Notes under the pieces: generated by a model | What the model was told of the DNA's origin: nothing | Database searches by the model: none | Seen by the model: the letters and a program-made list of their open reading frames with translations, nothing else | Shown: in pieces, positions 1 through 8,826 of the stretch | How positions within the stretch are numbered: the stretch's first letter is position 1 | Layout of the letters: each line of letters opens with the position of its first letter | DNA from: CAWCBG01 sp963793845 | Lineage (GTDB): Bacteria; Acidobacteriota; Terriglobia; Terriglobales; Acidobacteriaceae | Assembly (NCBI GenBank): GCA_963793845.1 | Contig: CAWCBG010000014.1 | Location: 1,178,001-1,242,000, forward strand | Direction of reading: 5' to 3' | Length of the DNA stretch: 64,000 nucleotides | Translations under genes and position numbers: made by a program

Positions 1-2
1 CG

Positions 3-443
3 GGCGCGAATCCGAATGGCTACACAACGGAGAACACGATCCACTGGAAGATGGAAGGGCAGTTCGTTGCTGCCAACGCGAAGCAGCTGTCGTTCGCTAA
101 TCTCGTCTCGGATACCCCGCAGAAACTCGACGATCCGTTCAACGACTACCTTGCGTACCTGCGAGCATCGAACGCGCTTGTAGAAAAGTGCTATCAGCTG
201 GAAAAATAGGGCGGCTTCGAGGGCGAGGGCACTCCGGCCTCGCGCGAGTTTATCGAGCAACGCCTGGCAGCTGGCGCCCAAATGCTGCGCAACTTGTGGT
301 ACACCGCGTGGCTGGACAGTGCGCAGGATCCGCCTCCGTATGTCCCACCCGCCAAACCGGCAGTGCCGGGGAATTCTCCACCCCCAAGCATGCAAACCGC
401 ACCCAAGCTGGGAAATACCACAGCCTCGCCAGTAGGGAGGTAG
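3..443 (+). pseudogene. S1/P1 nuclease-like protein, 3' part only, interrupted by a TAG
   Basis: The window opens inside a gene. Frame 3 reads ...ENTIHWKMEGQFVAANAKQ... to ...KCYQLEK, meets TAG at 207-209, and continues in the same frame with protein-like sequence (GGFEGEGTPASREFIEQRLA, then AGAQMLRNLWYTAWLDSA and a Pro-rich tail) to TAG at 441-443. The composition after the stop fits a continuing C-terminal helix plus tail, so I read the internal TAG as a nonsense change of an ancestral AAA-nnG-GGC context. From memory, the wording resembles the C-terminus of acidobacterial S1/P1-type zinc nuclease / phospholipase C-like exported proteins; the metal-binding residues lie off the window, so the family call is moderate. 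Its neighbours (exported adenosine deaminase, HPRT, DeoC, NupC) fit a nuclease. It converges with the adenosine deaminase gene, 18 bp away. Confidence 0.5.
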
Positions 444-461
444 AGTGTTCGGCGCTGTCCC

Positions 462-2039
462 CTATTGCACTGTCGCCCGGGCGCGTTCCGGGGCGGGCCA
501 AGGCTTGGCCTCAAAATCGCGGAACTGCGATTCCAGCTTCCATTGCAGCCGGGCCTTTTCGCTGCTGTCGAGCAGCTTCTGGCAGGCGCCAGAGACTTTC
601 GCGGCTGACCGGTCGGTCGCGCACGCCTTGACCATGACGAAATTCGATCCGTCGCTCCAAAGGCTGTCGCCCGGCAGGAAAGCGTGCTCGATACTGGTAC
701 GTGCCATCTTCTTGAGCTGAGCGTAGGTGAGATCCTGTTCTTCCGCGCCCTTCAGGTATTCATGGGTCATGTCAGAGCGGGATACGCCTTCATCGTCTGT
801 TGCCAAAGCGACCGGCACGCCAGCGCGAATGTAATCGCGCAGCGGATGCTGAGGCCCGCGCACGCCCAGGATGACATCGTTGCTGGTGAGGCAGATTTCC
901 ACCATGATCTTGCGCTGGGCCATCTCACGCATCAGGTCCAGCGGATGGGTTTCGTTCATGATGTCAACCCCGTGGCCGATGCGTTCGGCGTGCGCCACCT
1001 CGACCGATTCGCGCACGTGAAAGGAGAGTCCCTCCGGCGGTACCAATCCCTCGACCAATTCTCCCGCATGCAACGCGATGTGCACCTTGGGATAGACGCC
1101 ATGCAGATACGACAGCAGTTGCATGTGCAATCTGAAGTCGTGCATGGGGATGTAGTAATCCTCGGGCATGACGAGGTTCAGTCCAACGACGCGTGGATCG
1201 GCCATGACGGTCTCAAAGGCGCACACCATCTGAGCGAAGACTATATTTTTTGGCAGGCCGCGCAGGACCTGGAAGAGGTAACGCTGAGCCACCTGGCATC
1301 CGGGATCGGCCTGTGACGTTCCACAGCGCAATATCCTGTTGCGTTCGGCCTCCGCCTCGTCGATCTGCTTTCTTGCCGCCAAGACCGCCCCATCCATGCC
1401 ATTCGCGATGAGCGTTTCGCGCATCTTGACCGGATCGTTGTTTTCGTCCCACGGAGACTTCTGCACAACTGCAGCAAACTCGGGCCCAGTCGGGGTGAGC
1501 ATCAGCTCCTGGTAGATTTCACCCTGGGACGCCGCTCGCGCCGCAGTCTCGGCCAGCATGGAACCGGTGTTGCCGTGGGTAGCCGCGCCAAACTTGTCGA
1601 AGCTGTCAAAGAAGTGATCGTGCCCGGATTGCCCGGAGAGTTCCCAGTTGCGCATCGAGAAGGCATCGACCATGCTGCGGTAGAGCACCGGATCAGAGAG
1701 CGCATTCTTTGCCGGTACCGTGGACTTTTCCATTCCACACGGCGGGGCGCTAAGGTACAGCGTCTTGGGATCGACACAGGCATCGTGCGCCGCTGCCCAG
1801 TCGATGAGCGTCTCGGCGTAAATTGCACCAGAGAGGTGGTTGTGCAGGTCGCCACCCTTGGGCATCTCGCGGAGAAAGGCCAGCAGCAGGTTGGGATCTT
1901 TGCGGATGCCCTCCATGTAGCGTTCCGTGCGCACCTCGGAAGCGGCCGGACTGGCGGCGAGCAGAGAAGCAGGCGTTAGCAGCGCCGTCAGGATGACGAT
2001 CAGACGGGCGGTGGTTGTGAAGGACGACGAGCGCTGCAT
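462..2039 (-). CDS. Exported adenosine deaminase (ADGF/ADA family)
   Basis: 525 residues, longer than cytosolic Ada (~330-350), as in the secreted ADGF/CECR1-like branch. Residues 1-29 form a Sec signal (hydrophobic ARLIVILTALLTPASLLA). The zinc site HxH is GDLHNHLSGA (His 66 and 68). Further family motifs follow in order: IALHAGEL (third metal His and catalytic Glu region), RIGHGVDI, EICLTSNDVILGV and PVALATDDEGVSRSDMTHEY (metal Asp). The expected reaction is hydrolytic deamination of adenosine or deoxyadenosine to inosine and ammonia outside the cytoplasm. It is divergent from the HPRT gene, which would use hypoxanthine derived from the product, and NupC downstream could import the nucleoside. 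The start is ATG at 2037-2039. Substrate range (adenosine versus methylthioadenosine-like) cannot be fixed from sequence, but the family is clear. Confidence 0.9.
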   Translation of the reverse strand: MQRSSSFTTTARLIVILTALLTPASLLAASPAASEVRTERYMEGIRKDPNLLLAFLREMPKGGDLHNHLSGAIYAETLIDWAAAHDACVDPKTLYLSAPPCGMEKSTVPAKNALSDPVLYRSMVDAFSMRNWELSGQSGHDHFFDSFDKFGAATHGNTGSMLAETAARAASQGEIYQELMLTPTGPEFAAVVQKSPWDENNDPVKMRETLIANGMDGAVLAARKQIDEAEAERNRILRCGTSQADPGCQVAQRYLFQVLRGLPKNIVFAQMVCAFETVMADPRVVGLNLVMPEDYYIPMHDFRLHMQLLSYLHGVYPKVHIALHAGELVEGLVPPEGLSFHVRESVEVAHAERIGHGVDIMNETHPLDLMREMAQRKIMVEICLTSNDVILGVRGPQHPLRDYIRAGVPVALATDDEGVSRSDMTHEYLKGAEEQDLTYAQLKKMARTSIEHAFLPGDSLWSDGSNFVMVKACATDRSAAKVSGACQKLLDSSEKARLQWKLESQFRDFEAKPWPAPERARATVQ

Positions 2040-2244
2040 AGAGGTGCTCCGCGTAGTTATCGGTGGCCCGTTGTCATTTCACCTGTCAAGGCTTAAGCCG
2101 CACGGTCGTATTCGACGGGTCGACAGTTAGCCGGCGTCTCGCTGTGCTAATTTGGCGGAAGCTTGACTGCGAACTGACAACGGAGACCTCTCTTCGAGTT
2201 CCTGATCACGGCATCATACCAGCGGCGTCGCTGGAAAGCGCCAG

Positions 2245-2841
2245 TTGAGTTTCGTGCGCCTTTTCTCTAACATCCAAAGTTCCAACACTCCACCACTGAG
2301 GCCTTCCTTGGACAAGCTGAGAGTGCTTATCACGCGAGGCCAGATCGCGCAAAAGGTCGCCGAAATGGCTGAGCGCATCACCCATGACTTCGCCGGTGAG
2401 CCAGTCGTGCTGATCGGCGTGCTCAAAGGCGCCACCATCTTTCTGGCTGACCTCGCGCGGCAGATCAAGCTCGATGCCACCTTCGACTTCATCTCGGTTT
2501 CCAGCTATGGCAACGCCAAGCAACAGAGCGGAGAGGTGAAGCTGATGAAGGACGTGGATCAATCCATGGAGGGCAAGAACATCATTCTGGTCGAAGACAT
2601 CCTCGACACTGGGCTGACGCTGACCTATCTGAAGAGCATGCTACTGGCGCATCAGCCGAAGTCGTTGAAGATCGCAGCCCTGCTCGACAAGGTCTCGCGA
2701 CGGGTGCAGCCTATTCACGGAGACTATGTAGGCTTCGAGATTCCTGACGAGTTTGTCGTCGGTTATGGCCTCGACTTCGCCGAGCGCTATCGTAACCTTC
2801 CGGATGTTTGCGTCTTGGAGTCCAGCTCAGAGGCGGAGTAG
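2245..2841 (+). CDS. hpt: Hypoxanthine phosphoribosyltransferase
   Basis: Transfers phosphoribose from PRPP to hypoxanthine or guanine, giving IMP or GMP, in the cytoplasm. The PRPP-binding loop is NIILVEDILDTGLTLTYLKS (acidic pair ED plus DTG). Upstream are the conserved VLIGVLKGATIFLADLARQI segment and DFISVSSYG; downstream are LLDKVSRR and the C-terminal VVGYGLDFAERYRNLP loop that packs on the purine. The open frame gives 198 aa, but HPRTs usually start close to the LRVLITRGQIAQKV helix. A TTG at 2308 (177 aa) is therefore a likely true start, while the listed TTG at 2245 is the longest option; neither has a strong Shine-Dalgarno site. It lies 14 bp before deoC and probably shares its transcript, forming a salvage unit with ADA and NupC. 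Confidence 0.9.
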   Translation: MSFVRLFSNIQSSNTPPLRPSLDKLRVLITRGQIAQKVAEMAERITHDFAGEPVVLIGVLKGATIFLADLARQIKLDATFDFISVSSYGNAKQQSGEVKLMKDVDQSMEGKNIILVEDILDTGLTLTYLKSMLLAHQPKSLKIAALLDKVSRRVQPIHGDYVGFEIPDEFVVGYGLDFAERYRNLPDVCVLESSSEAE

Positions 2842-2855
2842 AATCGCATTTGTCC

Positions 2856-3578
2856 ATGTCAGTCAATACCTCTCTCACCGCTCCTTCAGCCAGCCTGACG
2901 AGCGATTGGCGCAATGTAGCCAGGCTCATCGATCACACGCTGTTAAAACCGGACGCCACTCCGAAGCAGGTAGTTGCGCTCTGTGCCGATGCTGTTCAGT
3001 ACGGCTTCTTTTCAGTGATGGTGAATCCCGCGAACGTTGCCCTTGCGGTGACGCACGTGCGAGGAACTGCGGTGAAGGTGGGTACCGTTGTAGGCTTCCC
3101 GCTGGGTGCGAATCTCACCGTCACCAAGCTTGCCGAATCTGGAGCAGTCTTGCGCAACGGCGCTCAAGAACTCGACATGGTGATCAACGTCGGCGCTCTG
3201 AAGGCGGGAGAACGGGTGCTGGTACAGACCGAAATCTGTGCGCTGGCGCAGATAGCTCATGAGGGCGGCGCGATCCTGAAAGTCATTCTCGAGACTGCGC
3301 TGCTTACCGAAGAAGAGAAAATCCTGGCCTGCGCACTGGCCATGGAAGCGGGAGCCGACTTCGTTAAGACGTCGACCGGTTTTGCTGCCTCCGGCGCGAC
3401 TGTCGCCGACGTCGCTCTGATGCGTGGCGTTGTCGGTCATAAGCTTGGCGTGAAGGCCGCCGGCGGCATTCGCAACCTGGCACAGTTGCTCGACATGGTG
3501 GATGCGGGCGCCAACCGCATCGGTGCCAGTGCGAGTGTCGAGATCGTCCGCGAGCTGGGCGCCGCCCCAGACAAATAG
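2856..3578 (+). CDS. deoC: Deoxyribose-phosphate aldolase
   Basis: 240 aa, the usual DeoC length. It cleaves 2-deoxyribose-5-phosphate to glyceraldehyde-3-phosphate and acetaldehyde through a lysine Schiff base; the lysine is in GADFVKTSTGFAASGAT. Other family landmarks are LIDHTLLKPDAT near the N-terminus, VGFPLGA, ELDMVINVGALKAG, LKVILETALLTEEE and the late KAAGGIRN segment with its conserved lysine. I chose the ATG at 2856 because the homologous part begins about 20 residues later and the preceding frame overlaps the end of hpt. Gene order hpt-deoC-nupC fits catabolism of the deoxyribose moiety of imported deoxynucleosides, although no nucleoside phosphorylase or phosphopentomutase is present in the window. 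Confidence 0.93.
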   Translation: MSVNTSLTAPSASLTSDWRNVARLIDHTLLKPDATPKQVVALCADAVQYGFFSVMVNPANVALAVTHVRGTAVKVGTVVGFPLGANLTVTKLAESGAVLRNGAQELDMVINVGALKAGERVLVQTEICALAQIAHEGGAILKVILETALLTEEEKILACALAMEAGADFVKTSTGFAASGATVADVALMRGVVGHKLGVKAAGGIRNLAQLLDMVDAGANRIGASASVEIVRELGAAPDK

Positions 3579-3667
3579 CGTACATCCGTCCCTGAAGAAG
3601 ACACGGTCTTGTTTCCGGAGTTCATGATGCAAACGAACCCGCCGTACCGATCTCTCCCGGAGCACAC

Positions 3668-4915
3668 ATGGCACGACTGACCGGCGTGCTGGGTATCCTG
3701 CTAATTCTGCTGCTTGCCTATCTTTCCTCCACCGACAGGAAAGCCATTCGCCCTCGCACGGTCGTAGTTGGACTGGCATTGCAGATCTGTTTTGCCATCC
3801 TGGTGCTGCGCGTAAGCTTTGGCGTGAAGATGATGTCGATCCTGGGCGACGGCGCTAACAAGCTGCTGAGCTACTCCTACGCCGGATCGAGTTTCGTCTT
3901 CGGCGACCTGGGCAGCCGGGCCTCGAAGTATGGTTTCTTCTTCGCCTTCCAGATTCTGCCGATCATCATCTTTATCGCGGCGTTCTTCGCCATCCTCTAT
4001 CACTACGGGGTGATGCAGTTCATCATTAAGCAGCTTGCCAAGGTGATGATGAAGCTGATGGGCGCTAGCGGCGTTGAGTCGCTGAATGTTGCCGCCAGCA
4101 TTTTCATGGGGCAGACGGAAGCGCCGCTGACCATCCGGCCCTTTCTTCCGAAAGTCACGAAATCTGAGCTGATGACCATCATGACCAGCGGCATGGCGCA
4201 CATCTCCGGTGCGGTGATGGGTGCCTACATCGCCTACGGTGTCGAGGCGCGGCACCTGCTGGCGGCCGTAATCATGACCGCGCCGGGAACGATTCTCATT
4301 TCCAAGATGTTGGTACCAGAGACCGAAAAGCCGCTAACGGCCGGCCAGATGAAGATCGAGGGGGTGCAATTCGAAGAGCGTGGCAGCAACGTGCTGGAAG
4401 CAGCGGCCAAAGGGACCGTCGACGGCCTGCACCTGGCGCTCAACGTCGCGGCCATGCTGATCTCGTTTCTCGCCCTGGTTGCGCTGGTCAACGGCATTCT
4501 AGGCGGCACACACAATTTTTTCGCTGCCCACGGAGTTCAGTGGTTTCCTTCAAGTCTGCAATCGATCTTCGGCGTCCTGCTGGCGCCCGTGGCATGGGTC
4601 ATCGGCGTGCCTTGGCACGATTGCCTCGCGATCGGCAATCTTCTGGGCACCCGGACGGTACTGAACGAACTAATCGCCTTCAGCATGCTGGGAGCGGAGA
4701 AGGCTTCGCTTGATCCGCGCTCGTTCACCATCGCGACGTTTGCGCTGTGCGGCTTCGCCAACTTCAGCTCCATCGGCATCCAGATTGGCGGCCTCAGCGC
4801 GTTGGCTCCCAACCGGCGGCATGATCTGGCGAAGCTGGGATTCCGCGCCATGATCGCCGGAACCATGGCCAACCTGATGTCGGCCAGCATCGTTGGCATT
4901 TTGCTGACCTCGTAA
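3668..4915 (+). CDS. nupC: Concentrative nucleoside transporter (NupC/CNT family)
   Basis: 415 residues with about ten hydrophobic segments, an inner-membrane cation/nucleoside symporter. Family signatures seen are the pore motif AGSSFVFGDLG, the substrate-site GQTEAPLTIRPFLPK, the hairpin MTSGMAHISGAVMGAYIAYG, and the late FANFSSIGIQIGGLSALAPN helix turn. These match the CNT fold, including the Glu of GQTEAP that contacts ribose. ATG at 3668 follows a weak GGAG at about 3659. The 89-bp gap after deoC has no obvious terminator, so co-transcription with hpt-deoC is plausible. Together with the exported adenosine deaminase it suggests uptake of inosine or deoxynucleosides produced outside the cytoplasm. 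The preferred nucleoside cannot be deduced. Confidence 0.92.
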   Translation: MARLTGVLGILLILLLAYLSSTDRKAIRPRTVVVGLALQICFAILVLRVSFGVKMMSILGDGANKLLSYSYAGSSFVFGDLGSRASKYGFFFAFQILPIIIFIAAFFAILYHYGVMQFIIKQLAKVMMKLMGASGVESLNVAASIFMGQTEAPLTIRPFLPKVTKSELMTIMTSGMAHISGAVMGAYIAYGVEARHLLAAVIMTAPGTILISKMLVPETEKPLTAGQMKIEGVQFEERGSNVLEAAAKGTVDGLHLALNVAAMLISFLALVALVNGILGGTHNFFAAHGVQWFPSSLQSIFGVLLAPVAWVIGVPWHDCLAIGNLLGTRTVLNELIAFSMLGAEKASLDPRSFTIATFALCGFANFSSIGIQIGGLSALAPNRRHDLAKLGFRAMIAGTMANLMSASIVGILLTS

Positions 4916-5140
4916 AGTTTTGGAATTGAAGCAGGACGCGATCTTGTCCGCCCCATCCCTGTCTCCTTGTTGAATCGTCCGCTCGTAGGGAAAAGTGTCC
5001 CCGGTCACAGCTTCGAGTGACCCTTGCACTGTTTACCAGGGCGCGATGGATAGATGCTTGTATCTGGAAGAGATGTAACTTCCCAGGCGCATACTCGTGC
5101 CCTATCTGCACTCATACATTCAAGTTCTTCGGAGGCCGTT
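4916..5140. other. Intergenic gap before maeB
   Basis: 225 bp separate nupC from the malic enzyme gene. I see no open frame worth calling and no convincing terminator. A good ribosome binding site (GGAGG at about 5131-5135) lies five bases before the maeB start, so the promoter for maeB is probably in this gap, but no clear -35/-10 pair stands out. Confidence 0.4.
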
Positions 5141-7439
5141 ATGTCCGTAACGAAACAGGAAGCCCTCGACTACCACTTTGGATCACGGCCCGGGAAAGTG
5201 GAAGTCGTCTCCAGCAAACCTTGTCTCACCCAGCGAGACCTTAGTCTGGCCTACACACCCGGCGTGGCGACGCCATGTCTCGAAATCGAGAAGAACCCGC
5301 AGGACGCTTTCAAGTACACGGCGAAAGGAAACCTGGTCGCGGTGCTGACTAATGGCACCGCCGTACTCGGCCTGGGCAACATCGGAGCGCTCGCAGGTAA
5401 GCCTGTCATGGAAGGCAAGGGTGTGCTGTTCAAAAGATTCGCCGATGTCGATGTCTTTGACATCGAGCTGGACACCCTCGACCCCGACGAAATCATCAAG
5501 ACCTGCCAACTGCTCGAGCCCACCTTCGGCGGCATCAACCTGGAAGACATCAAAGCTCCGGAATGCTTCTACATTGAGGAAACGCTGAAGAAGACGATGA
5601 AAATCCCCGTCTTTCACGACGACCAGCACGGCACGGCGATCATCTCTGGTGCGGCGTTGTCGAATGCCCTCGAGATCACCGGCAAGAAAATCGCAGATGT
5701 AAAGATCGTGGTCAACGGGGCGGGCGCTGCCGGGGTTGCCTGTGCCGAACATTACATCTGTATGGGCGCGCGCCGCGAGAACATCACCCTGTGCGACACC
5801 AAGGGCGTGATTTACAAGGGCCGCAAAGAAGGAATGAATCCCTACAAAGCGCGCTTCGCCCACGAAACCACGATGCGCACCCTGGAAGAAGCGGCCAAGG
5901 GGGCCGACGTCTTGCTCGGCCTGTCCTCGAAAGGGGCGTTCACCCCCGAGATGATCGCATCCCTGGCGCCGCGGCCGGTCGTGTTCGCCATGGCGAATCC
6001 CGATCCCGAGATTACCTACGACGAAGCCCGCGCGGTTCGCGACGACGTCATCATGGCAACCGGGCGCTCGGATTATCCCAACCAGGTCAACAATGTCCTC
6101 GGTTTCCCGTTTATCTTCCGGGGCGCACTCGATGTGCACGCCACGACAATCAACGAGGAGATGAAGCTGGCCGCAACCACCGCCCTGGCGTCTCTCGCGA
6201 AGGAAGATGTGCCTGACTCCGTCTGCCGCGCCTATGGCGTCGAGCGTCTGAAGTTCGGCCCGGACTACATCATTCCCAAGCCCTTCGACCCTCGCGTGCT
6301 GGTGTGGGAAGCAGCCGCCGTGGCCAAGGCCGCTATGGACAGCGACGTAGCTCAGCAACCCGTCGATCTTATCGAGTACCGTGAGCAACTGGAGAAGCGT
6401 CTGGGCAAGGCGCATGGCCTAATGCGGATGATGATTCACAAGGCGAAGGCAGCGCCCAAGCGCGTCGTCTTTCCTGAGGGCTCACACGAAAAGATCCTGC
6501 GCGCCTGCCACGTACTGCTCGAGGAGAAGATCGCCACTCCGGTCCTCATCGGCCGCAGCGACAAGATTCAGCGAACCGCGGCCGATCTGGGCATCGACCT
6601 TGACGGTGCTGTCATCGTCGAGCCGGAGAACGATCCGCGCCGCAACGAATATGTGCAGGAGTTCTACCAACTCCGTCAACGTCGGGGCGTTACCCCGGCG
6701 GCCGCCCGGGAGATGATGAACGACCGTAACATCTTCGGCTCCATGATGGTGCGCATGGGAGACGCTGACGCTCTGGTTTCCGGCGTGTCGCAGAACTATC
6801 CCGACACGATTCGCCCAGCGCTTCAGGTTATCGGCGTGCGTGACGGTATTCACAAGGTGTCGGGCTTCTACCTCATCATCACGCGCAAGGGTCGAACTGT
6901 TCTTCCTGGCCGATGCCACGGTGAACATTGAGCCCACCGCTGAGGACCTCGCCGAGATCGCCCTCTGTGTGGCTCAGGAAGCCCGGCGATTCGACATCGA
7001 GCCCAGGGTTGCCATGCTGTCTTTTTCCAGCTTCGGCAGCACAAAGCATCCGTTGTGCGATAAGGTGCGCCGGGCCGTCCAGCTTGCCCGCTACGCCGAT
7101 CCCTCGCTCATCATCGATGGCGAGGTGCAAGGGGATGTCGCAGTCACACCGGCGAAGCTGGCTGAGTCGTTCCCGTTCTCCTCGCTAAAGGGCGGAGCCA
7201 ACGTGCTGATCTTTCCCGACCTCGCGTCGTGCAATATCGCCTGCAAGCTGCTGACCCGGATTGGTGGCGCCGAGACTATCGGCCCCATTCTCTCGGGGAT
7301 GGCCAAACCGGTACACCTGCTGCAACGTGGCGTGGAAGTGGAAGATATTGTCAATATTGCTACCATCGCCGTCGTCGATGCGCAGGAGGCGGTCCCACCC
7401 CAGCGCACTACCGCAAGGGAAACGGTGAGCGTGGGGTAG
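5141..7439 (+). CDS. maeB: NADP-dependent malic enzyme fused to a phosphotransacetylase-like domain, frameshifted
   Basis: Malate + NADP to pyruvate + CO2 + NADPH, in the large MaeB-type enzyme with a C-terminal phosphotransacetylase-like regulatory domain. ATG at 5141 follows GGAGG. Malic enzyme motifs in order: SLAYTPGVATPCLEI, FADVDVFDIELDTLDPDEI, the metal/substrate loop PVFHDDQHGTAIISGAALSN, and the Rossmann VVNGAGAAGVACAEHY. The PTA-like part starts near residue 430. The reading frame breaks at the GGG at 6889-6891: frame 2 runs into a stop at about 6931, while frame 3 continues the same domain (VELFFLADATVNIEPTAEDL...) to TAG at 7439. Removing one G restores a 765-residue protein, the length normal for MaeB (E. 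coli about 759). Either a sequencing insertion or a truncation that removes about the last 180 residues of the PTA-like part; the malic enzyme part is complete. Confidence 0.88.
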
Positions 7440-8826
7440 CGCGGTCATCCCGCACGAAGAGGTAAGGATGACTGCGCTGTGTAACGGGCGGTAGGCTGGC
7501 AATAACCGGAGACAGGGGGTGGATGCCACCCTCGTGCGTCAGGGCGCAGCGTCTACTACTACGTAAGTTGTACCCGTGTGCTTCATAAGGGGGATATTCT
7601 GCGGGAATTCTGGGTGTAATATCTCGCCATTGGGATCAAGCGCTGCAGAAGAGGGCAGCGTTGCAGGGAAGGTGGTCTGGCTTTTGTCGAGCCGAATCCT
7701 CCTGTTAAGTTGGCGGAATTCTGGGCCGTTTCGGTCTTCGGACGTGCAACTGGGCGCTGCGCTTCCGGAACAGAATTCCGCCCTTCTTTTTCTAGCCTCT
7801 CACGAACGATCTTGGTCTGGGTCAGTTCCGTGTTATCGTTCGCTCCATCAGGCGCTTCTCACTCATGTGACCTTTCTCGTGCAGCATCACGTCGAAAGAA
7901 CCGCACATCTTGCGGGGGTCGAGTGGATCAATCGCGAGGGTCGTTATGCCCACATAAACCATCAGCGCTTGATTCTTCGCGAGGCGGTGATTGAGCCAAG
8001 CTGAGTAGATTTCGTATTCCTCAGTGGACACGTGGTTGGGAATGCGTGGGTTGCAAGCGGTAAGAAACAACATCATCGACACCGCGAATTGGGGGATGCC
8101 GAGTTTCCCTTGGAGCCTTAGACAAGGCCAGACTTCACGAATTTCCAAAACCGTACAAACCCGCATGGGTTACGTATCCTGCTCCGGAATTCGAGCCCGT
8201 GATTCTAAACGGGCACACGACGAAGCGTTCTTCGTCTTCTCGTAGAGCACCCGCCATTCTTCGGGCGGTGGAGATTTCGTCCATGCATTCCGCCTCCGCG
8301 ACACTTAGGAGTTCTACAGCGCCTCCTGCGCTTGGCAGGACTGAGAAGGTAGCCCGGCGATGTTGTTGCTTTGGCCGGTAGTAAGTCCATTCCGTAATTG
8401 CCATGCTGACCGAACAAATCCTTCGTAGAACTGTCATTCGAGGTGGTCCGGTTTTCGGGGGCTATTCAGAGACTATCCGGCGGCTATTCCACCAAAGGCT
8501 CAATCATCACCCACCAAAGGCTCAGATGAGTCGCCATAGCAGTTCCAAAACGGGAATACATAGCAGGACTTATCAGAAAAATATAGTCATATCACTGATC
8601 CAGTGCTACTATCCGCCGCATATCGAAAAGCACTCGACGAAAGCCGACACGAATCGTCGAGTTAACGGCGTCACCATGAGAGGTCACGTTGACTCCTGGC
8701 CGGGTTGCACCGTTCCTATCAGCAGCGGCGATTAATGTCTGCAGTCACGAAACACCCGTGACTCTATCGCGAAAAATCCCCATTCGCAGGCCCTTCCTAT
8801 CTTACTTTCTCCAAGTGGTGATACCT
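7440..8826. other. 1.4-kb poorly coding region
   Basis: Between maeB and the giant surface-protein gene I find no confident intact gene. At 7443-7476 GTCATCC and GGATGAC form a 7-bp stem around a 15-nt loop, and GGGTGG-ATG-CCACCC near 7515-7532 is a second short hairpin; either may end the maeB transcript, though neither has a T run. A minus-strand lipoprotein-like fragment lies at 7822-8166. CCACCAAAGGCTCA occurs twice, at about 8489-8502 and 8511-8524. Short open frames exist on both strands but lack ribosome sites and recognisable domains. The region looks like eroded accessory DNA. Confidence 0.4.
7822..8166 (-). pseudogene. Lipoprotein-like fragment, probably decayed
   Basis: The best part reads MMLFLTACNPRIP, a short hydrophobic stretch with a lipobox-like LTAC, then STEEYEIYSAWLNHRLAKNQ, which resembles the start of a small lipoprotein family common in Acidobacteriota (memory-based). 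It continues with MVYVGITTLAIDPLDP, KMCGSFDVMLHEKGHMSEKR, and then meets TGA at 7822. One base further along, the frame stays open with charged, protein-like sequence (ELTQTKIVRERLEKEGRNSV) before losing similarity to anything I recognise. The usual aromatic C-terminal portion is missing. I read it as a frameshifted or truncated relic. No ribosome site is evident, and a chance ORF is possible. Confidence 0.3.

Noticed and set aside
180..443. TAG recoding as an amino-acid codon
   Set aside because: TAG ends several intact genes here (for example deoC and coxL), so a global amber reassignment is unlikely.
5183..6415. Long minus-strand open frame opposite maeB (410 codons)
   Set aside because: Shadow of the conserved malic enzyme frame; composition is His/Asp/Arg-biased without motifs.
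6880..6900. Programmed frameshift in maeB
   Set aside because: No slippery heptamer or downstream pseudoknot is apparent, and similar +1 breaks occur in unrelated genes nearby.
8180..8260. Possible tRNA-like arm (ATTCGAGCC with CCCGTGATTCTAAACGGG)
   Set aside because: No acceptor or anticodon stems could be folded around it.
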